This document shows, piece after piece, positions 14,595 to 20,976 of a stretch of 20,976 nt of DNA. The DNA is from Gammaproteobacteria bacterium (GTDB taxonomy: Bacteria > Pseudomonadota > Gammaproteobacteria > Chromatiales > Sedimenticolaceae), in assembly GCA_020445165.1 (NCBI GenBank), contig JAGRHE010000028.1, positions 1 through 20,976 on the forward strand, read 5' to 3'. The notes beneath the pieces were generated by a model that did no database searches, was not told the origin of the DNA, and worked only from the letters and a program-made list of their open reading frames with translations. Made by a program: the position numbers and the translations under genes. Within the stretch, counting starts at the first letter, position 1; every line of letters starts with the position of its first letter.

Positions 14595-17000
14595 TTACGC
14601 ACGCAGCAGCCCGACCAGTGGCAACAGCAGGTAGCTGCCAGCCGCAACCAGGATCAGCCCACTGAATCCGATCTCGCTGCCGAGCAACGGCGTCGCGGCG
14701 GCAGCAACGACCGATGCCGATCCGTTGATACCCCAGGCCCAGGGGACGAGTCCCGGCGCACGCAGCGAGAGATGCCGTAGGCCGGTTGGAAACGGTATCC
14801 CCATCGCGAAAGCCAGCGGCGCAAGCAGGACCGCCACCACACCGATGCGCAAGGCGATATCCAGGTCAGCCAGGCGGTCGAGCAATCGCGGAACCCAGGT
14901 CACGTATAGCACGCAGGCGACGGCAATGACGGTGACCGCAACGACCATCCGCCTGCCCGTTCCGTGCGCCGGCTGTCGCTGTGACCACAGGCTGCCGAAT
15001 CCCGCAAACACCAGGAACGAGGCCAGTACCGCGGTGGTCGCGTAGACCGGATGACCAAGGAAGAGCTGTAAACGGTCGATCCAGGCGATCTCGACCAGCA
15101 GGAATCCCGCCCCGATCAGTGCGAAATGGGCAACGCTGCGCCAGCGCATGCCATGGTGCCCGATCTCCCCGCCCAGCCGGCGCAGCAACAGCAACGGCAT
15201 AAGAATGAAAACCAACGCGGCCAGCCCGGCGATGGCCAGGGTTACAACACCCAGTACAACACCGACATCGAGCTGGGCACGTTGTTCAGCCGCCGCGGTG
15301 AGCAGGCCAATTGCCGCCTCGTGCCACCTCGTCGACAGATGTGGATACGGCGCATCATCGATCACCGGCTGTCCACTCAGCGCCGGGCCAGCAGTGGGCC
15401 GACGGTCGAGAACCGCCTGCGCGGCCTCATGGAACACGGGTCGACGCAGCTGCTGATAGCGATTCGCTTCTTCAGGGCGCATGCCGGGCAGCCAGACCAG
15501 GTCGAAGCCGAGCGACCGGCTGAAGGCACGGGTGGCTGCGCGATCGGCATCCGTCAGGGGCGCCGGCGATACCAGCAGCAGGAAACGCTGCCAGCCACGC
15601 AGCATCGCGATGTGCGACGAGGGCTCGGCAACGCCGGCCCGCTGCAGGGCATCGCGCGCAGTCGCCAGCATCCGCATGGAAAGACGCGGCGGAGTCCGGG
15701 TCGGACCTTCAATGGCCAGGATACCGCTGTCGGACAGGCGCGCAAGGTAAGCGCTGACCGCTTCGACGGTCACCGAATGATCGATGCGCAGGCCATCGAG
15801 TCCGGCGGCGTCGCCCGGCAAAGCCAGCGTGATCAGGTCGAACGAGGCCGACGTCGAGGCCATGAACGCGCGCGCCGACTGAACCTGCCAATCCACCCGT
15901 TGCGGGTTGCACACCGGTGAGTTCAGGCGGTCGTGCCATTGGCAGACGAGCCCGGCAAGCTGCCGATTGGGCTCGACGGCGGTCACCTGCTGCGCACCAC
16001 TGCGCAGCGCCTGCGCGACCCGCCAGCCGGTGCCGGCATCGAGAACAGCGACCCGCTCGGGCGCCTTTTCGTAACGGTAAGGTAACGCCGAAAGCAGGTC
16101 ATCGAGGAAGGCCGTCGATGGCGTATCGTAAGCCGAGGCCGGCAGCGTCCCGGCATCGTCGCCATCGACGAATACCGCCGCCTGCCGCGGAGGCAGCGCC
16201 ATGGCCTGCAAGCTGAGACCCGGTGCCGTGCGTGCCGGCACCTGGCGGTTGTCCACGATACTGACCACCCCCGACACACCCTGCGACTCGGCAACCAGCT
16301 CTCCCCCGAGCGTGGCCAGGGCGCGGTGCAGATCCTTGTAGACAGCCGGCCTCACCTCGGGCGGCGTCAGCGCCAACCCGGCCAGGCCGATGGCGCACCC
16401 GGCGACGAGAACCGGCAGCGGCCGGCCGCCGAGTGCGCCGGTTCCGAGCGCCGCGCCGGCGATGCCCGCGAACAGCAGGATCACGAGCAGCGCCTCGACC
16501 GCTATCCAGTCCAGTGCAATCAACACCGCGACTGCCCCAAGCCCTGCGCCGATCAGGTCAGCACCGTAGAAGCGCGGGATCTCACGCCCGGCCAGCATCA
16601 GGACCAGGCCGATGCAGTTGGCAGCGGCGAAAAACGGCAATGCCAGCACCAGGAAGGTGGCACTCAGGGGAACGATCTGTGCGAGGTCCCAGGACAGTCC
16701 GTACGGATCGAAGCTGATGCGCTGGGCCATTGCGATGCAGGCCAAGCCGGACACTCCAAACAACAGGGCATTGCTGACGTACGCGAGCGCCGGTCGCCGA
16801 CGGATCATATTTTCGGCCAGCACCAGCGCGGTGCCGCTCGCGCCGTAGCCCAGCAGGGCCAGGCTAATCGCGACGGCCACCAGGTGCTGCCAATGGACCA
16901 GGGCAAAAATGCGCGTGAGCAGGATCTCGTAGGCCAGGGCCGATGCGGCGATGAGGCCGATCGAGACCAGCAGGGCGCGCGACTGCATGCGACTACGCAC
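14595..17000 (-). CDS. Polytopic membrane protein with spermidine-synthase-like SAM-binding core
   Basis: The product (801 residues from the GTG at 17000) has about seven hydrophobic helices at the N-terminus (ALLVSIGLIAASALAYEILL onward). A soluble Rossmann-like domain with VAVLDAGTGW (Gly323, Gly325) resembles the nucleotide-binding loop of spermidine synthases and SAM methyltransferases, and about five more helices follow. The middle domain ends with DDAPYPHLSTRW (from about 548), as in membrane-fused SpeE-like proteins. In true spermidine synthases a catalytic Asp follows strand four; here the corresponding stretch reads DLITLALPGD, so aminopropyl transfer is doubtful and the substrate is unknown. 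GTG 17000 has AGGA at good spacing (17006-17009). Other starts are GTG 17042, which would overlap the upstream gene by 11 bases, and ATG 16988. It forms an operon with the Pcm-like gene. Confidence 0.78.
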   Translation of the reverse strand: MRSRMQSRALLVSIGLIAASALAYEILLTRIFALVHWQHLVAVAISLALLGYGASGTALVLAENMIRRRPALAYVSNALLFGVSGLACIAMAQRISFDPYGLSWDLAQIVPLSATFLVLALPFFAAANCIGLVLMLAGREIPRFYGADLIGAGLGAVAVLIALDWIAVEALLVILLFAGIAGAALGTGALGGRPLPVLVAGCAIGLAGLALTPPEVRPAVYKDLHRALATLGGELVAESQGVSGVVSIVDNRQVPARTAPGLSLQAMALPPRQAAVFVDGDDAGTLPASAYDTPSTAFLDDLLSALPYRYEKAPERVAVLDAGTGWRVAQALRSGAQQVTAVEPNRQLAGLVCQWHDRLNSPVCNPQRVDWQVQSARAFMASTSASFDLITLALPGDAAGLDGLRIDHSVTVEAVSAYLARLSDSGILAIEGPTRTPPRLSMRMLATARDALQRAGVAEPSSHIAMLRGWQRFLLLVSPAPLTDADRAATRAFSRSLGFDLVWLPGMRPEEANRYQQLRRPVFHEAAQAVLDRRPTAGPALSGQPVIDDAPYPHLSTRWHEAAIGLLTAAAEQRAQLDVGVVLGVVTLAIAGLAALVFILMPLLLLRRLGGEIGHHGMRWRSVAHFALIGAGFLLVEIAWIDRLQLFLGHPVYATTAVLASFLVFAGFGSLWSQRQPAHGTGRRMVVAVTVIAVACVLYVTWVPRLLDRLADLDIALRIGVVAVLLAPLAFAMGIPFPTGLRHLSLRAPGLVPWAWGINGSASVVAAAATPLLGSEIGFSGLILVAAGSYLLLPLVGLLRA

Positions 17001-17031
17001 GATTTTCCTACCTGTGCCAGCAGCGCCGGCG

Positions 17032-17760
17032 TCAGCGTTCACCGGTCAGCGGAACGAAGGTCACCGGCAACAGTTCACGGCTGCGAATCGTGCCATCCGC
17101 AGCGCGCGTGATCAGCACCAGCTTCTGCGTCGAGTAACGACTGCCGACCGGGATCACCATGCGCCCACCCGGTTTGAGCTGGCGCAGCAGCGGCGGTGGC
17201 ACGTGATCGTTTGCCGCCGTGACCACGATCGCATCGAACGGCGCCGCCCCGCTCCAGCCGAAGTAGCCATCGCCGACGCGCGTCTGAACACGCCCGTATC
17301 CGAGCTTGTCGAGCGTTTCGCGGGCACGTTCGGCCAGTTCCGGGATGATCTCGACCGAGTAGACGTCCGCGCCGAGTGCCGCGAGTACGGCCGCCTGGTA
17401 ACCCGAACCGGTACCGAGTTCGAACACCCGCTGGCCGGGCTCGATGGCAAGCAGTCCGGTCATGGCGGCAACGATCAGTGGCTGCGAAATGGTCTGGCCA
17501 TAACCGATCGGGATCGGGCGGTTTTCGTACGCCTGCCGGCGCGCATCAAGCGGGATGAACTGTTCGCGCGGCACGCTGCGCAAGGCCTCGCGCACAGCCG
17601 GTGTGAGTCGTTCGAAGCCGAGCTCGGCGCGCAACTGGTAGACCTGCGCATCGACCTCTGACCAGAGTTCGTCACGTGCCGCGCTATCCGTCACCTCAGC
17701 GCGCGTTGTCGTCAGGAGCAGTGTCAGCACGATGAAAAAGCCGTAGTGCATTCTGGACAT
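17032..17760 (-). CDS. pcm: Protein-L-isoaspartate O-methyltransferase-like protein with signal peptide
   Basis: Pcm proteins use SAM to methylate abnormal isoaspartyl residues and start their repair. The 242-residue product shows the family hallmarks YENRPIPIGYGQTISQP (residues 78-94, active-site region), the SAM loop ELGTGSGYQAA (114-124) and a GDGYFGW motif. Unlike the common cytoplasmic enzyme it begins with MSRMHYGFFIVLTLLLTTTRA, a clear signal peptide, so export to the periplasm is likely. That is odd because SAM is not known to be available there. The ATG at 17760 is chosen because it starts the signal peptide; the frame is open to 17877, but those codons read as intergenic. It precedes the SpeE-like membrane gene by about 30 bases or overlaps it, depending on that gene's start. 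Confidence 0.85.
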   Translation of the reverse strand: MSRMHYGFFIVLTLLLTTTRAEVTDSAARDELWSEVDAQVYQLRAELGFERLTPAVREALRSVPREQFIPLDARRQAYENRPIPIGYGQTISQPLIVAAMTGLLAIEPGQRVFELGTGSGYQAAVLAALGADVYSVEIIPELAERARETLDKLGYGRVQTRVGDGYFGWSGAAPFDAIVVTAANDHVPPPLLRQLKPGGRMVIPVGSRYSTQKLVLITRAADGTIRSRELLPVTFVPLTGER

Positions 17761-18066
17761 TGGCGGGCCTGTTACGAAGTTGACGATTGCCACACCGCAC
17801 ACCTTAGCAAAGCGAACCGGATTCCCCCATGGCTTCCCGACGCCCGGGCAGACTGTTCGTCGCGCTGCCGCGGCCACGGCAGACGTTCAAGCGAACGCCA
17901 TTCGGGTCGCTACCCGGAGTAATGCCGGCAAGCGGCCGGGTTGCAGATTGGCAAAGGTTGCCAACGCCAATGGCCCGGATATTGCTGAATACGGGGACAA
18001 GACCCGGCGAGACGTCAATCCATTGACATCACAGGCCGGTTCGCGGGAGAGACTGAGAAACAAGCT
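17761..18066. promoter_or_regulatory. Divergent intergenic region with an inverted repeat upstream of ptmE
   Basis: This 306-base gap separates the - strand pcm gene from the + strand ptmE. It holds a perfect inverted repeat TTGGCAA-AGG-TTGCCAA at 17948-17964, flanked by ATTGGC and GCCAAT, which could be an operator or a small hairpin. A consensus-like TTGACA lies at 18023-18028, but no matching -10 box follows at 16-18 bases, so I do not call a promoter. The long + frame through this region looks like non-coding read-through. Confidence 0.4.
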
Positions 18067-19119
18067 ATGGGCAAAGACTGGCGTGATATCACGATCGGAC
18101 CGGACGCCAACGTGCGCCAGGCGTGGGAGGTGCTCGACCGCGGCGCCATGCAGATCGCGCTCGTGGTCGACCACACCGGCCACCTCGCCGGCACCGTGAC
18201 CGACGGCGACATCCGTCGCGCCGTACTGCACGGCAAAGGCCTGGAGACGCCAATCACCGAGGTCATGAACGGCAACCCGACCACTGGCCTGGCCGAGGAA
18301 ACGCGCGACAGCTGGCAACGCACCATGCACCGCCACTCGCTGCGTCACCTGCCCATTCTCGACACCCAGGGCTGCGTGGTCGACCTGGTGCGCTACAGCA
18401 TGCCACTCGAACCCGAACGCTCGACGCCGGTCGTGATCATGGCCGGCGGACTCGGCACACGTTTGCGCCCGCTGACCGAACTGACCCCAAAACCGATGAT
18501 CCCGGTCGGGCCGAAGCCGGTGCTCGAGACGATCATCGAGAACTTCGCCGACCAGGGCTTTGTCGACATCTACCTGTGCCTGAACTACAAGGGCGAGATC
18601 ATCCGTGCGCATTTCGGCGACGGTCGCCGTTTCGGCGTGCGCATCACCTACCTGCAGGAGGACCGCCGTCTCGGCACGGCCGGCGCCCTGAGCCTGTTGC
18701 CGCAGCGACCGCGGGAACCGGTCATCGTCATGAACGGTGACCTGTTGACCAAGGTCGACTTCGTCCGCCTGCTCGACTTCCATCACCAGCAGGGCTTCGT
18801 CGCGACCATGGCGATGCGCGAGCACCAGCAGCAGGTGCCGTACGGTGTGCTGAAGATCGGCGATGGTTACGTGGTCAACGAACTGGTCGAAAAGCCGGTC
18901 GAGCGCTACTACGTGAACGCCGGCATCTACATCCTCGACCCGCAGACGCTCGACCTGGTGCCAGACCAGAAGTTCTACGACATGCCGACCCTGTTCAACA
19001 GTCTGATGGAGCAGGGGCGCAAGGTGGGCGGCTTCCCGCTGCGCGACTACTGGGTCGACATCGGCCGCATGGAGGATTTGGAACGGGCCAGCGCCGAATT
19101 CACGGAGATGTTCGGTTGA
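18067..19119 (+). CDS. ptmE: CBS-domain sugar-1-phosphate nucleotidyltransferase (PtmE-like, legionaminic acid pathway)
   Basis: In Campylobacter jejuni PtmE is a CBS-containing hexosamine-1-phosphate guanylyltransferase that supplies the GDP-linked precursor for legionaminic acid. The 350-residue product has the same unusual layout. Two CBS motifs lie in residues 1-115 (WEVLDRGAMQIALVVD, GTVTDGDIRRAV; then RHSLRHLPILD). A nucleotidyltransferase domain starts at MAGGLGTRLRP (125-135), with TPKPMIPVGPKP (140-151) and the metal-binding Asp225 in NGDLLT. It ends with the conserved DYWVDIGRMEDLERA segment. The CBS pair may sense an adenine nucleotide or another ligand. The ATG at 18067 has only a weak ribosome site. 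Its stop overlaps the legF start by four bases. A generic mannose-1-phosphate guanylyltransferase is the alternative, less likely given legF. Confidence 0.85.
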   Translation: MGKDWRDITIGPDANVRQAWEVLDRGAMQIALVVDHTGHLAGTVTDGDIRRAVLHGKGLETPITEVMNGNPTTGLAEETRDSWQRTMHRHSLRHLPILDTQGCVVDLVRYSMPLEPERSTPVVIMAGGLGTRLRPLTELTPKPMIPVGPKPVLETIIENFADQGFVDIYLCLNYKGEIIRAHFGDGRRFGVRITYLQEDRRLGTAGALSLLPQRPREPVIVMNGDLLTKVDFVRLLDFHHQQGFVATMAMREHQQQVPYGVLKIGDGYVVNELVEKPVERYYVNAGIYILDPQTLDLVPDQKFYDMPTLFNSLMEQGRKVGGFPLRDYWVDIGRMEDLERASAEFTEMFG

Positions 19120-19820
19120 TCGCCGGCCTGTCGGTGCTGGCGCTGGTGCCCGCGCGCGGCGGCTCCAAGGGTCTGCCGCACAAGAACATCGCTGACCTGG
19201 CTGGCAAACCGCTGATCGGGTGGACCCTGAATGCAGCGCGAACCTCGCGCTACATCGACCGCTGCGTGGTGAGCACCGACAGCGAGGAGATCGCTGCTGT
19301 CGCACGCCGGTACGGCGGCGATGCACCTTTCCTGCGCCCCCCGGAACTGGCCGGCGATGCATCCAGCCCGCAAGATGCCATTAAGCACGCCCTGGCACAG
19401 CTGCCGGCATTCGACATCGTCGTGCTGCTGCAGCCGACCTCGCCATTGCGCAGCAGCAACGACATCGATGGCGCACTCGACACCCTGCTGACTACCGGTG
19501 CGCCTTCGTGTGTCAGCGTCGTCGAGCCGGGCAAGAGCCCGTACTGGTCGTACCGGGTCGACGAGCAGCAACGGCTGCAACCCCTGCTCGACCCTGTCCT
19601 CAGTCGCATGCGTCGGCAGGACCTGCCAGCCGCGTACGTCCTGAACGGCGCCGTTTATGCCGCGCGTACGGCATGGCTGCTGGATAACCAGGGCTACCTG
19701 GGCAACGGCACCGTCGCCTACGTGATGCCGGGCGATCGCTCGGTCGATATCGACAACGCGTTCGATCTCGAACTCGCCGCGCTCTACCTGCGCCACCGCC
19801 AGAAAGCCTCGGCAGCCTGA
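19116..19820 (+). CDS. legF: CMP-N,N'-diacetyllegionaminate synthetase (LegF, CMP-NeuAc synthetase family)
   Basis: This enzyme activates legionaminic acid with CTP to give the CMP-sugar used by the flagellin glycosyltransferase. The 234-residue product starts from a TTG at 19116 that overlaps the ptmE stop by four bases, with GGAG (19103-19106) upstream. The nucleotide-binding P-loop-like motif LVPARGGSKGLPHKN spans residues 10-24. STDSEEIAAVA follows, then QPTSPLR at 106-112 and the C-terminal SVDIDNAFDLELA, all typical of the CMP-acylneuraminate synthetase family. NeuA and PseF are close relatives; the leg genes around it favour LegF. No terminator is evident in the 40 bases after the stop. 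Confidence 0.87.
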   Translation: MIAGLSVLALVPARGGSKGLPHKNIADLAGKPLIGWTLNAARTSRYIDRCVVSTDSEEIAAVARRYGGDAPFLRPPELAGDASSPQDAIKHALAQLPAFDIVVLLQPTSPLRSSNDIDGALDTLLTTGAPSCVSVVEPGKSPYWSYRVDEQQRLQPLLDPVLSRMRRQDLPAAYVLNGAVYAARTAWLLDNQGYLGNGTVAYVMPGDRSVDIDNAFDLELAALYLRHRQKASAA

Positions 19821-19894
19821 GCCACCCGCGCAATCGAACCGCGCGATCCGGCATCAGCCTTGACTTGACTGACTGCTCGATCAAACTCCGCGGC

Positions 19895-20071
19895 ATGACG
19901 CCGACCTCCGATACCCGCGCACGGATCCTCGATTCAGCGCGAAAACTGATCTACAGGCGCAGCAATGCCGAAGACATGCTCGGATTCTGGCGAGCATGCG
20001 CTTATACGGAATCCGGCCGCCACTGCTCGAGACCTTCGCCGGCACCGTCGGCTATTTCCGCTCGGGCATGA
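19895..20071 (+). pseudogene. Truncated TetR-family regulator (N-terminal helix-turn-helix start only)
   Basis: The frame from the ATG at 19895 begins DTRARILDSARKLIYRRSNAED, the usual first helix of a TetR DNA-binding domain. After about residue 27 the similarity stops abruptly, exactly where the recognition helices (normally ...ICxxAGVxKGSFYxxF) should follow. The rest (MLGFWRACAYTES...) is unlike TetR and ends at 20069-20071. I infer a deletion with a junction near 19975. TetR genes are often beside the gene they control, so the intact nitroreductase gene downstream may have been its target. Confidence 0.6.
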
Positions 20072-20130
20072 GCCTGTCGCCAAGTCTGACAGCAATGATC
20101 CGTGACCTGGTCTCGGAACATGCCGGCTGA
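19981..20130 (+). pseudogene. Unidentified C-terminal coding remnant after the TetR fragment
   Basis: In a different frame from the TetR remnant, bases 19981-20130 read RILASMRLYGIRPPLLETF and continue through a protein-like stretch to DLVSEHAG and a TGA at 20128-20130. Codon thirds are G/C-rich as in real genes here. An ATG at 19996 has no ribosome site. It looks like the 3' end of another gene joined to the TetR 5' end by a deletion. I do not recognise the family. Confidence 0.35.
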
Positions 20131-20258
20131 GGCGATTGTGTGATCTTCGATATCGTATTGCAGGCCGTTTCCAACCGCGCGTTCACTTTCGTGTTGAAAA
20201 CCTTCAATGTCGAAACCCAGGACGCATTTTTCTAAAACCCGAACCCGGAGCAGAACCG

Positions 20259-20867
20259 ATGAAAGTCACCGAAGCCGTGCAACGACGGCGATCCATCAAG
20301 TGGTATGACCCGACGCATCGCATGCCGGAGGAAACCTTCCGTACCCTGATGGAACACGCGCTGTTGTCGCCGACCGCGTTCAACATCCAGAACTGGCGCT
20401 TTGTGCGCGTCACCGACAAGGCGCAACGGTCGGCGATGCGCGCCGTGGCCTGGGACCAGGCACAGATCGAGGATGCCTCCGAACTGCTGGTGCTATGTTT
20501 CGACATGAGAGCCTGGCAGCACGAGCCGCAACGCTACTGGCAGCTGGCACCGCGCGAGGTGCAGGACCTCCTGGTACCGGCCATCGCCGGCTACTACGAG
20601 CACAAGCCGCAGATACAACGCGACGAGGGGATGCGCTCATGCGGCCTGGTCGCCCAGAACCTGATGCTGGTCGCGCAAGAACTCGGTTACGACAGCTGTC
20701 CGATGGATGGCTTCGACTTCGACGCCGTGGCGAAAATCATCGACCTGCCGGCCGACCATGAGATCGCGCTGATGCTGGTCATCGGCAAGGGCATCAAGGA
20801 CCCGTGGCCAAGGCCCGGACAGCTGGCATTGGCCGAAGTTCTGGTGGAAAACCGTTTCCCCGGATAG
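20259..20867 (+). CDS. FMN-dependent nitroreductase-family protein
   Basis: The product of 202 residues belongs to the nitroreductase superfamily, dimeric flavin enzymes that reduce nitro-aromatics, quinones or enones with NAD(P)H. The FMN phosphate-binding RRRSIKWYD lies at residues 9-17, and the conserved SPTAFNIQNWRF loop at 37-48. The C-terminal region has DSCPMDGFD and a strand MLVIGKGIKD, as in the family. The physiological substrate cannot be told from sequence. The ATG at 20259 is supported by GGAG eight bases upstream; the frame extends back to 20136, but those codons do not resemble the family. It follows the TetR remnant, which may once have controlled it, and converges with flgL. 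Confidence 0.87.
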   Translation: MKVTEAVQRRRSIKWYDPTHRMPEETFRTLMEHALLSPTAFNIQNWRFVRVTDKAQRSAMRAVAWDQAQIEDASELLVLCFDMRAWQHEPQRYWQLAPREVQDLLVPAIAGYYEHKPQIQRDEGMRSCGLVAQNLMLVAQELGYDSCPMDGFDFDAVAKIIDLPADHEIALMLVIGKGIKDPWPRPGQLALAEVLVENRFPG

Positions 20868-20890
20868 CTGGGGGTCAAGGAGAAAGGTTG

Positions 20891-20917
20891 CGCGTCCCGG
20901 TGATTGGGCGGGACGCG
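20891..20917 (-). terminator. Hairpin between the nitroreductase gene and flgL
   Basis: CGCGTCCCG (20891-20899) pairs perfectly over nine bases with CGGGACGCG (20909-20917), loop GTGATTGGG. On the - strand it follows the flgL stop by four bases and is trailed by CAACCTTTCTCC, a weak T-tract; on the + strand no T-run follows. It is most likely the flgL terminator and may block transcripts from both sides. Confidence 0.65.
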
Positions 20918-20921
20918 TCGC

Positions 20922-20976
20922 TTACAAGAAGTTGAACAGGCTCAGGTCCTGGATGCGGATGAAGGCCTGCTGCGAT
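20922..20976 (-). CDS. flgL: Flagellar hook-associated protein FlgL, C-terminal end (5' part outside the window)
   Basis: Reading leftward from the window edge, the last 17 codons give SQQAFIRIQDLSLFNFL followed by TAA (20924-20922). FlgL (hook-filament junction protein) characteristically ends with a sequence such as ...AFxRIQGLSLFxYL, so this short tail is a good match. FlgL links the hook-associated protein FlgK to the flagellin filament. Only 55 bases are visible, so the call rests on this motif plus the flagellin and Maf genes in the same window. Confidence 0.75.
   Translation of the reverse strand, partial: SQQAFIRIQDLSLFNFL

Noticed and set aside
18023..18028. TTGACA as a -35 box for ptmE
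   Set aside because: No acceptable -10 hexamer lies 16-18 bases downstream.
17887..19362. 491-codon - strand frame opposite ptmE
   Set aside because: It is antisense to the well-supported ptmE and legF reading frames and shows no family motif.
20140..20235. 31-codon GTG frame (ending KTFNVETQDAFF) before the nitroreductase gene
   Set aside because: It is protein-like, but there is no ribosome site and no recognised family; could be another decayed fragment but cannot be supported.

Overview
The window looks like a chromosomal segment of a polarly flagellated, GC-rich gammaproteobacterium. The evidence is a flagellin, an FlgL C-terminus, a FimV/HubP-type polar landmark protein and gammaproteobacterial-style envelope genes. 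Nothing in the sequence fixes the genus. Most genes have strongly G/C third positions; a block around 8.8-10.1 kb is visibly poorer in G+C.

Left part (1-8763, all + strand): the 3' part of a flagellin gene, a Maf-type flagellin glycosyltransferase with C-terminal TPR-like repeats, a LegB-type 4,6-dehydratase, an unexpected fimV-like gene, then LegG (hydrolysing epimerase) and LegI (sialic-acid-synthase family). This is a flagellin plus nonulosonic (legionaminic) acid glycosylation locus. The pathway resumes at 18067-19820 with a CBS-containing PtmE-like nucleotidyltransferase and LegF (CMP-legionaminate synthetase). LegC (aminotransferase) and LegH (N-acetyltransferase) are not in the window.

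Middle part (8764-17760) separates the two halves of the leg set. It holds a low-GC family 2 glycosyltransferase (- strand) with about 440 bases of unassigned DNA behind it. Next is a translationally coupled pair on the - strand, a CHAD-domain protein and a ParA-type ATPase, with a terminator-like hairpin right in front of it. Then comes an OmpA-family protein carrying a 48-base tandem repeat rich in Gly, Trp and Asn. Last is a - strand pair, a protein-L-isoaspartate methyltransferase-like protein with a signal peptide and a polytopic membrane protein with a spermidine-synthase-like core.

Right end (19821-20976): remains of a TetR-type regulator, an FMN nitroreductase-family gene, and the last 17 codons of flgL on the - strand behind a strong hairpin. 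Flagellar genes therefore lie at both edges.

Working picture: PtmE makes the nucleotide-activated hexosamine; LegB, then LegC and LegH (elsewhere), LegG and LegI make legionaminic acid; LegF activates it with CMP; Maf puts it on flagellin. The most unusual items are the ParA-CHAD couple (possible polyphosphate-granule positioning), fimV inside the leg genes, the repeat-bearing OmpA protein and the paired exported-Pcm/SpeE-like genes. All functions are read from sequence motifs by eye; no database search was run.
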